DNA from: Myxocyprinus asiaticus
Lineage: Eukaryota > Chordata > Actinopteri > Cypriniformes > Catostomidae
Length of the DNA: 64,000 nt
Direction: 5' to 3'
NCBI RefSeq assembly: GCF_019703515.2
Contig: NC_059373.1
Location: forward strand, 20,856,281-20,920,280
The position numbers and the translations under genes are program-made. Of the stretch, positions 11,004 to 22,963 are shown one piece after another (position 1 is the stretch's first letter; every line of letters begins with the position of its first letter). A model generated the notes under the pieces. It ran no database searches. It saw nothing but the letters and a program-made list of their open reading frames with translations, and had not been told where the DNA came from.

Positions 11004-12503
11004 TAGGGCTGCAGCTAACGATTATTTTGATAATCGACTAATTTAACAATATAAGAAAGATTTTTCGACTATTCGGGCGATTATTGCACCGATTAATCAT
11101 TAGCTCTTAACCGATTATTCAGCATGTGCCTTGAATTAAAAGGTTGTATTAAACAATTGTATAAAACAAATTGCTTACTAACAATAAAGATAACAAAATC
11201 ATCTTTTAAAAATACCTCTAAATGACATTCATCGAATTACAAGGAAAAAACTTTAATACTTTAAAAGTTTAATTCAGTAAAAAATTCACTGCAAAAAAAT
11301 CCTATAGTAATCAAGAGTTTTTGTTTTGTTTTCCATTTAAATGATCTAAAAATCCTTAAAACAAGATACATTTACTTGAGAAGCAACATATTAGATATTT
11401 AGACTTGCTTTCAGAGAATGTATCTTGAGTACAAGTGTATTTTGTATATAAGTGTATTTTTCCACTTTTCTGCCAGTGCAGTAAAGAAAAATATACTCGT
11501 ATACAAGATATATTCTCTAAAAGCAAGTCTAAATATCTTATATGTTGCTTCTCAGGTAAATGTATCTTGTTTTAAGTAGGCTATTTTTTAGATATTTTTA
11601 AATATTTAAATATTAAATATTAAATATTGTATTCAACATTCTCCAATAACAATTTTTTCTTCTGCAGTATAGTTCCTAAAATAAATGTACATTGTTTTAA
11701 ATGAGTTTTAGATATTATTTTTAGAAACATGCCAAAAAAGACTAACCAAAAACATATTTAGTTGCAGTGTATAATGGGCTAAGACCACACTCTCTCACCT
11801 TTATGTTCACTTCGATCCATATTTAACTCACAAAAACAAACTTTCTCTTCTTAATAGAGCTGCATATTGCTGATTTTCTTCACAATAAGATACACACCAT
11901 GACACATACAGTATATTATGATTCAATATTTCGCAAGCCATCACGTTATAATCTAGCTGCAGCAAACATTCATGAGGGATGAGCCTCCCTGTGCTAGAGT
12001 GTGCATCAGCCAAGTGCAGTTTCAATCTCTCCCCCTTCACGCGCCTCATAGAAGCGGCACTGACAGCACAAAGAAATGCCATTTTCGGAGTTTGTTTATG
12101 ACCCTCTTCCTTATTAGTTGAACTTTAATAAAGGACGCATTAAAGATATATTGCCAGGTTGTTTGCTTAAGTGGAATGCCAGATCCGGCTCTGCTTTATT
12201 TCTCGATGACAGTGCTTCTCTATTTACTTATTTTGTGTTTTTGCATTATAATTCCCTCATACATTGCAATCTACATCTCCTTTTTGGTCTTTTGGAAAGT
12301 TTGGAGTGTGTCTGGACTGTGAGCTGTGTTTTCTTCCTCTCCTCAGTCAGACACGAGCTGCAGTGCTGCTCTTGTGTGGCATCATTAGAGTTTCATATGA
12401 TCTCATGTTATGTTAAATGAGATCAAACAACTATTCGACGCTGAAAATTTTGGTCAACAATTTTTTATTGTCGACGTTGTTGATAACGTTGACTAATCGT
12501 TTA
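11004..12503. mobile_element. hAT-like MITE, decayed, with internal foldback
   Basis: The left end is TAGGGCTGCAGCTAACGATT, the form of a widespread fish MITE terminus rich in 'ataatcgact' motifs. The right side near 12470-12503 has the complementary theme ('gtcgacgttg', 'gactaatcgt') but the last bases are decayed. An unrelated foldback (11342-11600) sits inside. No TSD found. Confidence 0.5.
11342..11600. repeat. Foldback repeat, ~105-bp arms
   Basis: The left arm, about 11342-11455, is reverse-complemented at about 11487-11600. Matching blocks include 'cttaaaacaagatacattta', 'gagaagcaacat' and 'gatatttagacttgctt'. The loop is about 30 nt. This looks like the 'actgcaaaaaa' foldback family that also shows as fragments near 4042 and 300. 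Confidence 0.8.
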
Positions 12504-14501
12504 GTTTAGACAAGATTTAATTTTTAATATTTCAAATTCTGTCAAGCTACTGTTTTTCTTTTTTTTTTTAGGCTAAGCTATGTTGTTTGCTACACAACAA
12601 TTACATTGAAGCTATTTAGTATAAGCACAGGTTTTTAATTTAATGAATGAACAATTTCAAAGAGGGTTGCAGCAGTAAACCTAAACAGATAGACTTACAC
12701 TAAATACTAACTAATTAACTGACTGGCTGACTGACTGACTGACTAACAGTGTTGGATAACACTGTTGCAGAGATGGGGACTCGAGTTAGAGACTCGGACT
12801 CAAGTCGCACTCAAGTTGCATTTTAATACACTTCAGACTCTACCTAAAATGACTTCAGCCTTGACTCGACTCGACACAAAGTACTCGTGAATGTTTAAAA
12901 AACAACTCGAGTCATTTAACCGTAACTATTAATATCTTAAAGGAAGAATTTGTGTTCTATTTGTATGGTTTTATTACATCAATCGGACCCTTATCATAGA
13001 ATTCGATGATGTATTTCCACGTAAACCTCGAAATGTGATAAGAGTCCCATTAAAAATGATGGCACCTGCCAAGCCATTTGTGCTCACATTTGGTTGTACC
13101 CTCAGAGGAAGAAACTTCAGGAAGAACACATTCTCAAAGGTTGGTCACATTAATTGACACACAAAGTTAGCTAATACTGTACTGTCGCAAACATTGGGCA
13201 GTGTAGATACATAGCTCATTAGGATCGCTGTCACCGACCAGAGGTTGCGTCAATTTAAACCTAGTGCTTTTATTCATGTTTTCGTAGTATATATGCTGCC
13301 TCTCTTTCTCTCTCTCTGTCTGTGTGTGTGTGTGAGAGAGAGAGATTTGTTCCAAATTTAGTGTCTTGAAATCATTACGCATACGTTTTTTTTTTTTTTT
13401 GTTTTTTTTTTGTGGACTTCAAACAGCTGGCAAGTTTTTGTAAAACGATATAGATATTTATTGAAAAAAGTTTTGATATCGATGATAAAACAGGTATGTG
13501 TCGCTAAAAGTGCAAGCAGTTCGGCAAAGTAATACACACAGCTAGCTAACTAATCACAGACACTAAATCAGCCTGTTTGGAAGTATAAGCAGGCAGCCCT
13601 GCTGTCACGGAAACCAATCAGGCTCAGTAGCCGCTAGCCATTAGCTAGCTATCCGGCTAATTTAATATCGTTGTGTACCGAACAAGACAGCAAATACAGC
13701 AGCTGTTGACTGAACACAACAACAGCTCTGACATCACCATTGCAGTTTATTTATGTACTATTACTTAAATGTTTTTTCATGATCCATAGCGCTGTCACAG
13801 GCAAAAAAGTTTTCTTCTGGTGATGTTTATTGCCAGTTGGCAATCCAGTTTATGGTGCATTTTCACCACCTACTGAGCTGGACAGAGAAATATCACAAGA
13901 AATTCTTCCAGTGGAGTCAAACATCAGCTGAAGATAATGAAATTGGCAAAATTTCATCAAAAAGAGGTCACACACCTTATGTAGGTTTAAGTCCTAAACT
14001 GAGTGTACTTTAAAGATAGCTTACCATATGGAATTTACTTGTAAACAAACAAGTTATGTTTAATTCATTATTGAGGTCTAATAAACGTGGGATGCAGTTC
14101 TGCCCCCATTAATGATATGAAATGTACAGTATATATTGTGATAAATATCGATGTGAAATATTGTGATAATTGTTTTTGGCCAAATCGCCCAGCCCTACCT
14201 AATTATATCACATTACTTTGCATTGCATATGTCATATTGCATTGCTTGTGTGTGTTTTCTGAGCCTTGTTGAACTGACCATGAGGAAAAATACCATCGTT
14301 ACAAAAAAATGTACAGGATAAGTTAATTAAGTCAGTGAAATCATAAAATAAAAGGAAATAAATAAAATACATTTTTACAAGTTCAGTTAGAATCCTATTA
14401 GTATCCCAGATTTTTAAAAGATCATACATTTATAATTTTTGAGTATTTAAAAAAATTAAATAAATAAATAAATAAATAATAATAATAATCATAATATATA
14501 T

Positions 14502-14541
14502 ACACTATCGGTCAAAAGTTTTGAAACACTTACTCATTCTT

Positions 14542-14598
<57 letters not shown>

Positions 14599-15019
14599 AC
14601 ATTTTTAACATTTAAGAATAACAGTAAAGTCATCAAAACTATGTTATATTTTAGCATCTTCAAAGTAGTCACCCATTGCCTAGAATTTGCAGACATGTAC
14701 TCTTGACTTTTTCTCAACCAACTTCTTGAGGTATCACCCTGGGATGCTTTTTAAACAGTATTGAAGGAGTTCCCATCTATGTTGGGCACTTATTGGCTGC
14801 TTTTCTTTATTATTTGGTCCAAAGTCATCAATTTCAAAAACTTTATTTTTTATTTTTATTACATTTTAGTTTTCTAATGAAATAAATGAATATGGTGGCA
14901 CAATGATATTTTTGTTTACAAAACTAATTTCAAACATTTAAGCATACGCCTTCAGATCAAAAGATTTTTAAGATCATGAGAAACATTTCAGTCAAGTGTT
15001 TCAAAACTTTTGACCAGTA

Positions 15020-15024
<5 letters not shown>
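14502..15024. mobile_element. Deleted Tc1/mariner element
   Basis: The TIRs are 'cactatcggtcaaaagtttt' and, at the other end reverse-complemented, 'cactactggtcaaaagtttt', both next to TA. Part of the interior (about 14690-14800, 'caaccaacttcttgaggtat') matches the form of the 3' end of a Tc1 transposase gene on the minus strand, but no frame is left. A (TA)n run has expanded at 14544-14595, and another follows the right end (15026-15084). Confidence 0.8.

Positions 15025-15084
<60 letters not shown>
14544..15084. repeat. Two (TA)n microsatellites
   Basis: (TA)n at about 14544-14595 inside the Tc1 element and at about 15026-15084 just outside its right end. Confidence 0.9.
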
Positions 15085-15088
<4 letters not shown>

Positions 15089-15387
15089 GTTTAGTGACTT
15101 GAGACTCGACTCGGACTCCAGCTTAAAGACTTCAGTCTTGACTCAGACTTCAGATGACAGACTCATGAACATCTCTGGAATAAAATATTCATTCGTCATA
15201 CTTAATAAAAGAAAAGATAACTTTATATAAAATTTACTCAAAAGTTAAAGTAGCTCATGAAAAAATACTTAAGTAAAAGTATTAAAGTAACTGATTTTAA
15301 ATTTACTTAAGTATCAAAAGTATAAGTAAATTGCATAAATTACGGAAAAGCTAATTAAACCCATGGCAACTTATTTGATTGTCGGTG

Positions 15388-16110
15388 CTCATCATTTACT
15401 CACCCTCATGCCATCCGTGATGTGTATGACTTTTTTTTTTCTTCTGCAGAACACAAATGAAGATTTTTAGAATATCTCAGCGTAGGTCCATACAATGCAA
15501 GTGTATGGTGACCAGAAATTTGAAGCTCCAAAAAGGAGATAAAGGCATCATTAAAATAATCCATCAGACTCCAGTGGTTTAATCAATATCTTCTGAAGAG
15601 ATCCATTTGGTTTAGGGTGAGAACAGACTAAAATATAACTCCTTTTTCACTATACATGTTGCCATTGCACTCTTCAGGCACGATCATGATTTCAAGCTCG
15701 ATTACACTTCCTAGTGCTTGACGCATGCACAGAGTGCTAGATGGCACTAGGAAGTGTAATTGAGCTTGTAATCATGATCGTCAAGGAGACTGTTGTCAAG
15801 ATTTATAGTGGAAAAGGAGTTATATTTTGGTCTGCTCTCATCCAAAACCAACTGGATCACTTCAGAAGACACTTTTTAAACCACTGGTGTCTTATGGATT
15901 ACATTTATGCACCCTTAATTTGCTTTTCAAAGCTTCAAATGGCTGGCCACCATTCATTTACATTGAAAGGACCTACAGAAAAGAGATATTCTAATAAAAA
16001 ATATAAAAAAATGTGTTCTGCAGAACAAAGAAAGTGTTACATATCTGGGATGAGTTGAGGGTGAGAAAATGATGACAGAATTTTCATTTTTGAGTGAACT
16101 ATCCCTTAAC
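15388..16110. mobile_element. Long palindromic Angel-type foldback, ~350-bp arms
   Basis: Almost the whole 720 bp is one inverted repeat. The left arm (15388-15716) and right arm (15743-16110) share, in mirrored order, 'catttactcaccctca', 'cttctgcagaacaca', 'ccagtggttt', 'aaaatataactcctttt' and 'acacttcctagtgc'. The apex is about 26 nt (15717-15742). The right end is TTAAGGGATAGTTCACTC, the Angel-type terminus; the left end lacks its outer ~35 bp. The 105-codon frame at 15741-16058 is an arm of the palindrome, not a gene. Confidence 0.85.
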
Positions 16111-16525
16111 GAAGCATTCAAATCACGTCAGAATGATCATATATATGAGATTAGTGTACATTAACACCACCATAAAGTTGTAAATCCAGTGAGATTTTCT
16201 TGGAGTGCCGATTTTCTGATATGGGGGCATATCAATTTAAAAAGCATGGTAAGAACAAAGCAAATTGGTGACTGTACAGTTTAGACTGAATGCATATATT
16301 GTCCTATTGATGAACAATAAAGCCAGAAAATATGATAGATTTAGCTAGTTTATATCAGGTATATTTGGCCACACAAGAATGATTAAATAAGACACACCTA
16401 ATATGCAGTGTGTATGTGAATAAACTGTATATGTTGCTGCCTTGGTGCTGAAAAAGCTTCCTGCTTTTTCAGAAAGTGAAAAAGATGAAAAATTTTGAAA
16501 CGGGTCCATTCTGTCCAACTAAAAT
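16111..16525. other. Non-coding stretch
   Basis: AT-rich sequence without recognised features. It ends in ACTAAAAT (16518-16525), the left target duplication of the element that follows. Confidence 0.4.
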
Positions 16526-16809
16526 CAAGGTTATAATAGTTTTACATTTTTAATTTAGTTTTATTTCTATTTAGTTTTACATTTTACGCTCCAATTTAGT
16601 TTAGTTTTTGTTTTGTTTGTTAGTTCTTTGTTAGTTTTAGATTCATTTTTAAATATTTTACAGTTTAGTTTTAGTTTTTCATTACATTTAGTTTTTATTT
16701 GAGTTTTTATATCAAGTGATACATACAGAATGGGGAAAACAGGCATTTGTACAATGTGGGTCGTAAAGCTGGACACCCAAATGTACAGTTTGTAAATAAT
16801 ACTTATAAT

Positions 16810-18225
16810 TAGAGCTGCACGATTCTGGATAAATCTTAGAATAAAGATCACGATTCTCTCACTATTCTGAATAAAAACACTTATTTCAGTGATTTACAAA
16901 ACATGGACATAAGGGTATTAACAAAGTAACAAATTATTAGAGGTTCTGACAAAATGTCCTCTCTTCAATCTATGCAAAAATGCAATAAAATTGTAAATCA
17001 AATATATAAATTTAATTTAAACTCCACAAGAGGGTGCAACAAATACATTATAAACCAAACAGCACCTTGTGATTATTGCAAAAAAAAAAAAAAAAAAAAA
17101 AAAAATCCTGCTAAAAAACTGCATAAATAAAAAAATGATTTAACCTGTTTCTCACATGCTAAGTAAAAAGCAAAACGAGCAGAAAAAAAGCTTCATTAAC
17201 AGTTCTATGTTAACTTGTAAGCAAATATGCAATAAAACACTGTTATTTTTACAAAAAATAAAAAAATAAATATTAACAATTTAAATTAACAATGAGGCCT
17301 TCAGACATTTTCTTGTAAAACTTGCTTCAAGCTTGTAAAGGAATTAAGAGCCAGTAATTAAATAGAGAACCGGGTAAACATTAGCAACAGTAGCAATTAA
17401 ACATAAAAAATTATAATATAAAACATTAAAAAAGGTAATTTAATGCAAAATGAAACTACTTAAATACTTAACACTCTTTACTGTGTGATAGATCTACATT
17501 AGTACTGATTTGATGCAGTAAGAATGCCTATAACAGACAGCATGCATCTTATATACATTTAGACATCACACAAATCTAACATTTTGAAGAATTTGTCCCA
17601 TCTGCTTACACATTAATGGCTATGTTTGCTTTAATATCTTGTCAAGACAGCACAGATTTAGTCTGTTTACACTGGTAATTCATTTACAGCTGAATTTACA
17701 TTAATATCACCTAAAGAGGGGTATTTTGATTAAAAACAGTGCAGAGTCTCATGCAGGAGCACTGCATTCATCACAAGACACAAGTGCATGGGCAAACACA
17801 AGCATGTGAGTGCTTGAAAGCAGCTGGCTGTGATCAAACAGTGCATGGGAAGCGAAGTTAGTCAGATATTTGTAATGCCAGTATTAAAGTATTGAACTGA
17901 ACAGAGATTATGTCACACTCCTAGCTAATCGTGGCTGGACCCTGCAGTTTGTAAAGCACTGTGCTGGACAAATGTCTTTGGCCGTTGTGTTTTAGTTTAT
18001 TCAGTGTCTTGTGCAGGAGTGCTGTGTTTTGTAGATGCCATATAAAATTTATCAAAATTTAAAAATGAGTCTTGAAGTGAATTTTTAATTTAAATTTGAC
18101 CGCCTTACAAATGCATGCCACTGGAACGTTAATATACATTGCAGATTCGTTGTCTTTTAGAAATGAGATCGTGTTGGTGTCTGAATCGAGATCGCGATCT
18201 TTTAATGATTAATCGTGCAACTCTA
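16810..18225. mobile_element. hAT MITE with TAGAGCTGCACGATT ends
   Basis: 1,416 bp, left end TAGAGCTGCACGATTCTGG, right end reverse-complemented TAGAGTTGCACGATTAATC. It is flanked by an exact 8-bp duplication CTTATAAT (16802-16809 and 18226-18233). The interior is AT-rich with a poly-A run at 17081-17105 and no coding frame. Confidence 0.9.
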
Positions 18226-18381
18226 CTTATAATATTAAAAATCTTCATTTTAATAAGACAAACTGAATTTATTACTGATATTACAGTAGAAGAAAACACA
18301 TGATTCAGATTTAAGAATGCTTCTTTTTTACTGAACTTTAACCACAAAGTCCTCTTTAGTACATTTGACATAAGAAAGTAA

Positions 18382-19001
18382 GGGTGTGTTCACACTTGTA
18401 GTTTGGTTCTCTTGGTCCAGACCAAAAAAGAAAATGATACATTTAGTCCTGGTTCGCTTAGCGTTCACACTGCCTGGTTCGCTTAGCGTTCACACACTGA
18501 ACCTAAAGATACAAAACAAAAGGCATAAGGATAAGGTTGCAACCTGATTGGACAGCTTTTATGATGTATATTTTGCGACGGAACTTGCAGAACATCCAAA
18601 ACAATGCTGGCTGCTGGGCTAAATGTGCTCGTTGGACCCACTTTCCCTTAACCTATCACTGAACATTTTGAACACTTGTGCATTTTTGTGTGTTTTTTCC
18701 AATAAACTGGAAATATGCTCATCGGACCAAATGTTAAAAAGGAAATGTACCTTCTCATTGCTCCATGTTTGCCCTTTGCTCATTTTGTTTTGCGTACACC
18801 ACTCTTACCGCGCTTTCTATGTTATAAATCACGTGATTTTTAGGGTTGCATCTTGTGACATCACATCCTCGGTCCGTTTGTTTGGTGCACACCAAGGTTC
18901 GGATGGCAGCGTTCACACTTGTTCAAATGAACCGCACTAACAGAGCAATCGCACCAGAATTCGTTTTAATCGAACCAAACCTGCCAAGTGTGAACACACC
19001 A
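18382..19001. mobile_element. Harbinger-like MITE
   Basis: 620 bp. The left end is GGGTGTGTTCACACTTG and the right end, reverse-complemented, is TGGTGTGTTCACACTTGG, each next to TAA (18379-18381 and 19002-19004). A 3-bp TAA duplication is typical of PIF/Harbinger. Further 'tttggt' and 'gttcacact' motifs repeat inside. Non-coding. Confidence 0.75.
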
Positions 19002-19108
19002 TAAGTCTTGTTGCAGCTCTGAAAACTGTACATCAAACAAAACTCTATACCAATTCCAAATGAAATGTAAGACAAATCACTGATTGATGGTGTAAGACAG
19101 AATGAGTG

Positions 19109-19150
19109 AAAAGACTGTGTGTGTGTGTGTTTGTGAGTGTGTGTGGGTGT

Positions 19151-19181
<31 letters not shown>
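19109..19181. repeat. (TG)n-(GA)n compound microsatellite
   Basis: A TG-rich stretch from about 19117 is followed by about 14 GA units to 19181. Confidence 0.85.
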
Positions 19182-19188
<7 letters not shown>

Positions 19189-19306
19189 AAGTCAGAATAA
19201 ATTACTGGATATTATATTGTTTCTGTTCTCTTTGTTTAACATTATGTATTGGCAGCACAGCGAACTGTCCCAGACACGGCTAGCGCGTTTTCTATAGGGT
19301 GACCAG

Positions 19307-19308
<2 letters not shown>

Positions 19309-19376
<68 letters not shown>
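19309..19376. repeat. (TA)n microsatellite
   Basis: About 34 TA units directly after the hAT left end. Confidence 0.95.
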
Positions 19377-19377
<1 letters not shown>

Positions 19378-19452
19378 ACAGTTAGTTCCAGTCCTCGAAT
19401 CTGATTGGACGAGAGACGTTCCATGAGTACTGATGATATCACACCATCAACT

Positions 19453-19910
19453 CAACCGTACAGCGGACACGTAGACGCTCAGGCAGGTGACGCTCAGGGA
19501 AGAGTGGAGACTCCACCCCCAGGTGGTCCAGCTGATCTGGACTCAATTCAGCGAAGCACAGGTAGACAGGTTTGCTTCCCAGGAATCCTCCCACTGCCCG
19601 CTCTGGTACTCCCTGGCTGAGGCTCTCCTCGAAACAGATGCGTTGGCAAACGGCTGGCCCCGGGGGCTGCGCAAGTATGCGTTCCCCCCAGTGAGCCTGC
19701 TTGCACAGACCTTGTGCAAGGTCAGGGAGGACGAGGAACAGGTCATCCTGGTGGCGCTGTACTGGCCCACCAAGGCTTGGTTCTCGGAACTCACGCTCCT
19801 CGTGACAGCCCCTCCCTGGTGAGTTAACCTGAGGGAGGATCTCCTCTCTCAGGGACGGGGCACCATCTGGCACCCATGCCCAGACCTCTGGAATCTCCAC
19901 GTCTGGCTCC
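19453..19910 (+). pseudogene. DIRS RT/RNase H C-terminal fragment
   Basis: In one frame it reads 'EEWRLHPQVVQLIW', 'VDRFASQESSHCPLWY', 'GLRKYAFPPVSLLAQTLCKV' and 'VILVALYWPTKAWFSEL', residue for residue close to the C-terminus of the RT ORF at 50403-51974. TAG near 19462 and TGA at 19820-19822 interrupt the frame. The reverse transcriptase catalytic part is gone. Confidence 0.85.
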
Positions 19911-19913
19911 TGG

Positions 19914-20919
19914 ATGGGACATGTAAGATCTAAGTGGCCTACCACCGGCGGTGGTAGACACAATCACTCAGGCCAGGTCTCCCTCTACAAGGCAGCTGTA
20001 TACATTGAAGTGTTTGCAAATTGGTGTTCTTCCCGAGGTGAAGACTCCCAGAGATGCGCAGTCGGGTCGGTGCTTTCCTTCCTGCAGGAGAGGCTGGAGG
20101 GCCGGCTGTCCCCCTCCACCTTGAAGGTGTATGTGGCCGCTATAGCGGCGCACCACGACGCGGTGGACGGAAAGTCCCTGGGGAAGCACGACCTGATCAT
20201 CAGGTTCCTTAGAGGCACTAGGAGGTTGAATCCTCCTAGGCCGCACCTCATTCCCTCGTGGAATCTCTCCGTGGTCCTGCTGGGCCTGTGGAGAGCCCCG
20301 TTTGAGCCCTTAGAGTCAGTTGAGCTAAAGGCTCTCTCATTGAAGACTGCCCTCCTGACTGCACTCATGTCCATCAAGAGGGTTGGGGACCTTCTCTGTC
20401 AGCGAAACCTGCCTGGAATTCGGCCCGGAGTACTCTCGCGTGTTCTTGAGACCCCAACCGGGCTATGTACACAAGGTTCCCATGACTCCTTATAGGGATC
20501 AGCTGGTGAGCCTGCAAGTGCTGCCTCAGGAGGAGGCAGACCCAGCCTTGTCATTGCTGTATCCGGTGTGTGCTTTGCTCATCTACTTGGACCACACGCA
20601 GAGCTTTAGATGCTCTGACCAGCTCTTTGTCTGCTTTGGGGGACAGCAGAAAGGGAACGCTGTCTCCAAACAGAGGCTTGCCCACTGGATCGTTGATGCC
20701 ATCGCTTTGGCATACCAGCCCCTGGGCGTGCCCTCCCCTTTGGGATTACGATCACACTCAACGAGGAGTGTGGCGTCCTCCTGGGCACTAGCCAATGGCG
20801 CCTCTCTAGTAGACATCTGTAGAGCAGCGGGCTGGGCAACACCCAATACCATTGTGAGATTTTATAATCTCCATGTTGAGCCGGTTTTGTTCCATGTGTT
20901 GACAAGTATGAGCAGGTAA
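19914..20919 (+). pseudogene. DIRS tyrosine recombinase, frameshifted copy
   Basis: The first frame (19914-20400) has 'LSFLQERLEGRLSPSTLKVY' and 'SIKRVGDL', with the first catalytic Arg. After a +1 shift near 20390, the frame of 20383-20919 continues with 'FSVSETCLEFGPEYSRV', the H-x-x-R motif in 'LRSHSTRSVASSWAL' and the nucleophile Tyr in 'VRFYNLHVEP'. All catalytic residues expected of a tyrosine recombinase are present but split over two frames. Compared with the younger copy it is clearly homologous and more damaged. In DIRS elements this enzyme inserts the circular DNA intermediate. Confidence 0.85.
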
Positions 20920-21626
20920 GTGTGTGGGGAGCTGGCCAGGTGTACCGCTTGCGCACAGTGCCTTTCCCCTCCCTGAGGGGAAGACATGTGCTTTTTTCCC
21001 CCATGCAATTCACGAGATGGTGAACCCTGGATGTTCTTTCTCCTTAGCCCCACGGCTGGCGAATTAGGCGGAGGAATTCAAGGCTGGGCCCAGTACGTGT
21101 GCTAGTATGCCCTGTACTGGGGTAGGTGCTCCACATGTGCTGGTTACCTGTGGTAACCCCCTGTGATGTATTTTCCACAGTACAGTTTCCCTGAGGGCAA
21201 ATCTGTGTCTCCCTTCGGCAGGGTCCTCCCCTGCCCAGGTTGCTGTGCTGTAGAGTTTCTCCCTTCCGGGTATGACCTACCACGGGGCTTCTTCCACATG
21301 CAGCTGGTAAACCCATGTGACGTATTCGCCACATGTTAACCTCCCCTTCGGGCAGGATGTGGTCTTCGCAATACATATGGCCCCAGCTGAAATGTTTTTT
21401 CACTTTGTGGGGAGAGAAAAAAGAGAGAAAAGGTCGCAGCTGGCACGGCCTGTTCCCATTGTGGATACGTCTTGTCCCCCCGGGGTGTGAGGGACTGTGC
21501 AACGTTCTTGGGGCGTTGGGGGAAGCTACGTGCAGACTGGATGCACCTGCTATTAGGCACGCAGTGGCTTGCTTGCACCTGCACCGCCAGTCCACGTAAC
21601 ACAGTTCAGCTGGTTGTGGCATTCTG

Positions 21627-21720
21627 TATAGGGACCCCTAGTGTCACTACATCAACACAACGTCGAGTGAGTGACAGATAGGGAACATCTTGTTTACTGT
21701 TGTAACCTCCGTTCCCTGAT
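21627..21720 (+). other. DIRS internal complementary region (truncated copy)
   Basis: Contains 'ggacccctagtgtcactac', 'cgtcgagtgagtgacagata', 'gggaac' and then 'tgtaacctccgttccctga', the same order as 48567-48673 in the younger copy read on the other strand. The element breaks off at the end of this block. Confidence 0.75.
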
Positions 21721-21749
21721 ATACACACACTGTATACAGTACATATATA

Positions 21750-22961
21750 CACCGATCAGCCACAACATTAAAACCACCTGCCTAATATCATGTAGGTCCC
21801 CCATGTGCCGCCAAAACAGCTCTGACCCTTAGAGGCATGGACTCCACAAGACCTCTGAAGGTGTCCTGTGGTATCTCGTGCCAAGAGTTTAGCAGCAGAT
21901 CCCTTAAGTCCTGTAAGTTGCAAGGTGGGGCCTCCATGGATCGGACTTGTTCGTCCAGCACATCCCATAGTTGCTCAATAGGATTGAGGTCTGGAGAATT
22001 TGGAAGCCAAGTCAACACCTTGAACTCTTTGTCATGTTCCTAAAACCATTCCTGAACAATTTTTGCAGTGTGGCAGGGCGCATTATCCTGCAGAAAGAGG
22101 CCACTGCCATCAGGGAATACCGTTGCAATGAATGGAGTGTAAACAATCTTTAGGTAGGTGGTACGTGTCAAATTAACATCCTCATGAATGCCAGGACTCA
22201 AGGTTTCCCAGCAGAACTTTTCCCAGAGCATCACACTGCCTCCGCCGGCCTGCCTTCTTCCCGTGGTGCATCCTGCTGCCATCTCTTCCTCAGGTAAATG
22301 ACACACACACACCAAGCTGTCCACATGATCTAAAAGAAGATGCGATTTATCAGAGCAGGCCACCTTCTTCCATTGCTCCATGGTCCAGCTCTGATGCTCA
22401 CGTGCCCATTGTAGGCACTTTCGGCAGTAGACAGGGGTCAGCATGGGTACTCTGACTGGTCTGCGGCTACGCAGCCCCATATGCAGCAAGCTGCAATGCA
22501 CTGTGTGTTCTGACACCTTTCTATTATGGCCAGCATTAAGTTTTTCAGCAATTTGTGCTACAGTAGCTCTTCTGCGGGACTGGACCAGACGGGCTACCCT
22601 TCGCTCCCCACACGCATCAATGAGCCTTGGGCGTCCATGACCCTGTTGCCGGTTCACCAGTTGTCCTTCCTTGGACCACTTTTGGTAGGTACTAACCACT
22701 GAATACTGGGAACACTCCACAAGACCTGCCGTTTTGGAGATGCTCTGATCCAGTTGTCTAGCCATCACAATTTGGCCCTTGTCAAAGTCGCTCAGATCCT
22801 TATGCTTGCCCATTTTTCCTGCTTCAAACACATGAAATTCAAGAACTGACTGTTCACTTGCTGCCTGATATATCCAACCCCTTGACAGGTACCATTGTAA
22901 AGAGATAATAAATGTTATTCACTTCATCTGTCAGTGGTTTTATTGTTTTGGCTGATCAGTG
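21750..22961 (-). mobile_element. Tc1/mariner-family element, DD36E spacing
   Basis: 1,212 bp between TA dinucleotides (21748-21749, 22962-22963). The left TIR is CACCGATCAGCCACAACATT and the right TIR, reverse-complemented, is CACTGATCAGCCAAAACAAT. It encodes one transposase on the minus strand. Full-length architecture with a single visible nonsense mutation. Confidence 0.9.
21788..22831 (-). pseudogene. Tc1-family transposase with one in-frame stop
   Basis: About 347 codons from ATG 22831 (or ATG 22813, [13 protein letters not shown]). The N-terminal helix-turn-helix region includes '[15 protein letters not shown]' and '[10 protein letters not shown]', the GRPR-like linker. The catalytic residues are Asp in '[11 protein letters not shown]', Asp in '[11 protein letters not shown]' and Glu in 'SPDLNPIEQLW'. 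Between the second Asp and the Glu there are 36 codons counting the stop, so DD36E rather than the DD34E of common fish Tc1 elements. The frame is broken only by TAG at about 22040-22042 after 'KIVQEWF'; both sides are in the same frame. Transposases of this family cut and paste DNA at TA sites. DD36E members have been described as a separate branch (Incomer); I assign it from spacing only. Confidence 0.9.
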
Positions 22962-22963
22962 TA

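Larger units (their letters stand above)
12768..15177. mobile_element. MITE-like element with CAGAGATG ends
   Basis: The left end is CAGAGATGGGGACTCGAGTT and the right end, reverse-complemented, is CAGAGATGTTCATGAGTCTG. Both ends carry repeated 'gactcg' and 'gacttcag' motifs. The interior holds poly-T (13386-13410), GT/GA simple repeats near 13317-13345, a 'ccaaatcgcccagcccta' end near 14180-14196 belonging to another MITE family, and a Tc1 MITE. Flanking bases do not give a clear TSD. Confidence 0.6.
19440..21720 (+). mobile_element. Truncated DIRS-type retroelement (older copy)
   Basis: The sequence matches the younger DIRS element at 48290-54295 (opposite strand) from the RNase H C-terminus through the tyrosine recombinase and 3' UTR to the internal complementary region (21627-21720). 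Everything 5' of RNase H is missing, and it stops right after the complementary region, so the terminal inverted repeats are absent at both sides. The region 20920-21626 is non-coding 3' sequence. Confidence 0.85.

Noticed and set aside
15741..16058. 105-codon plus-strand frame
   Set aside because: It is one arm of the palindromic Angel-type element.
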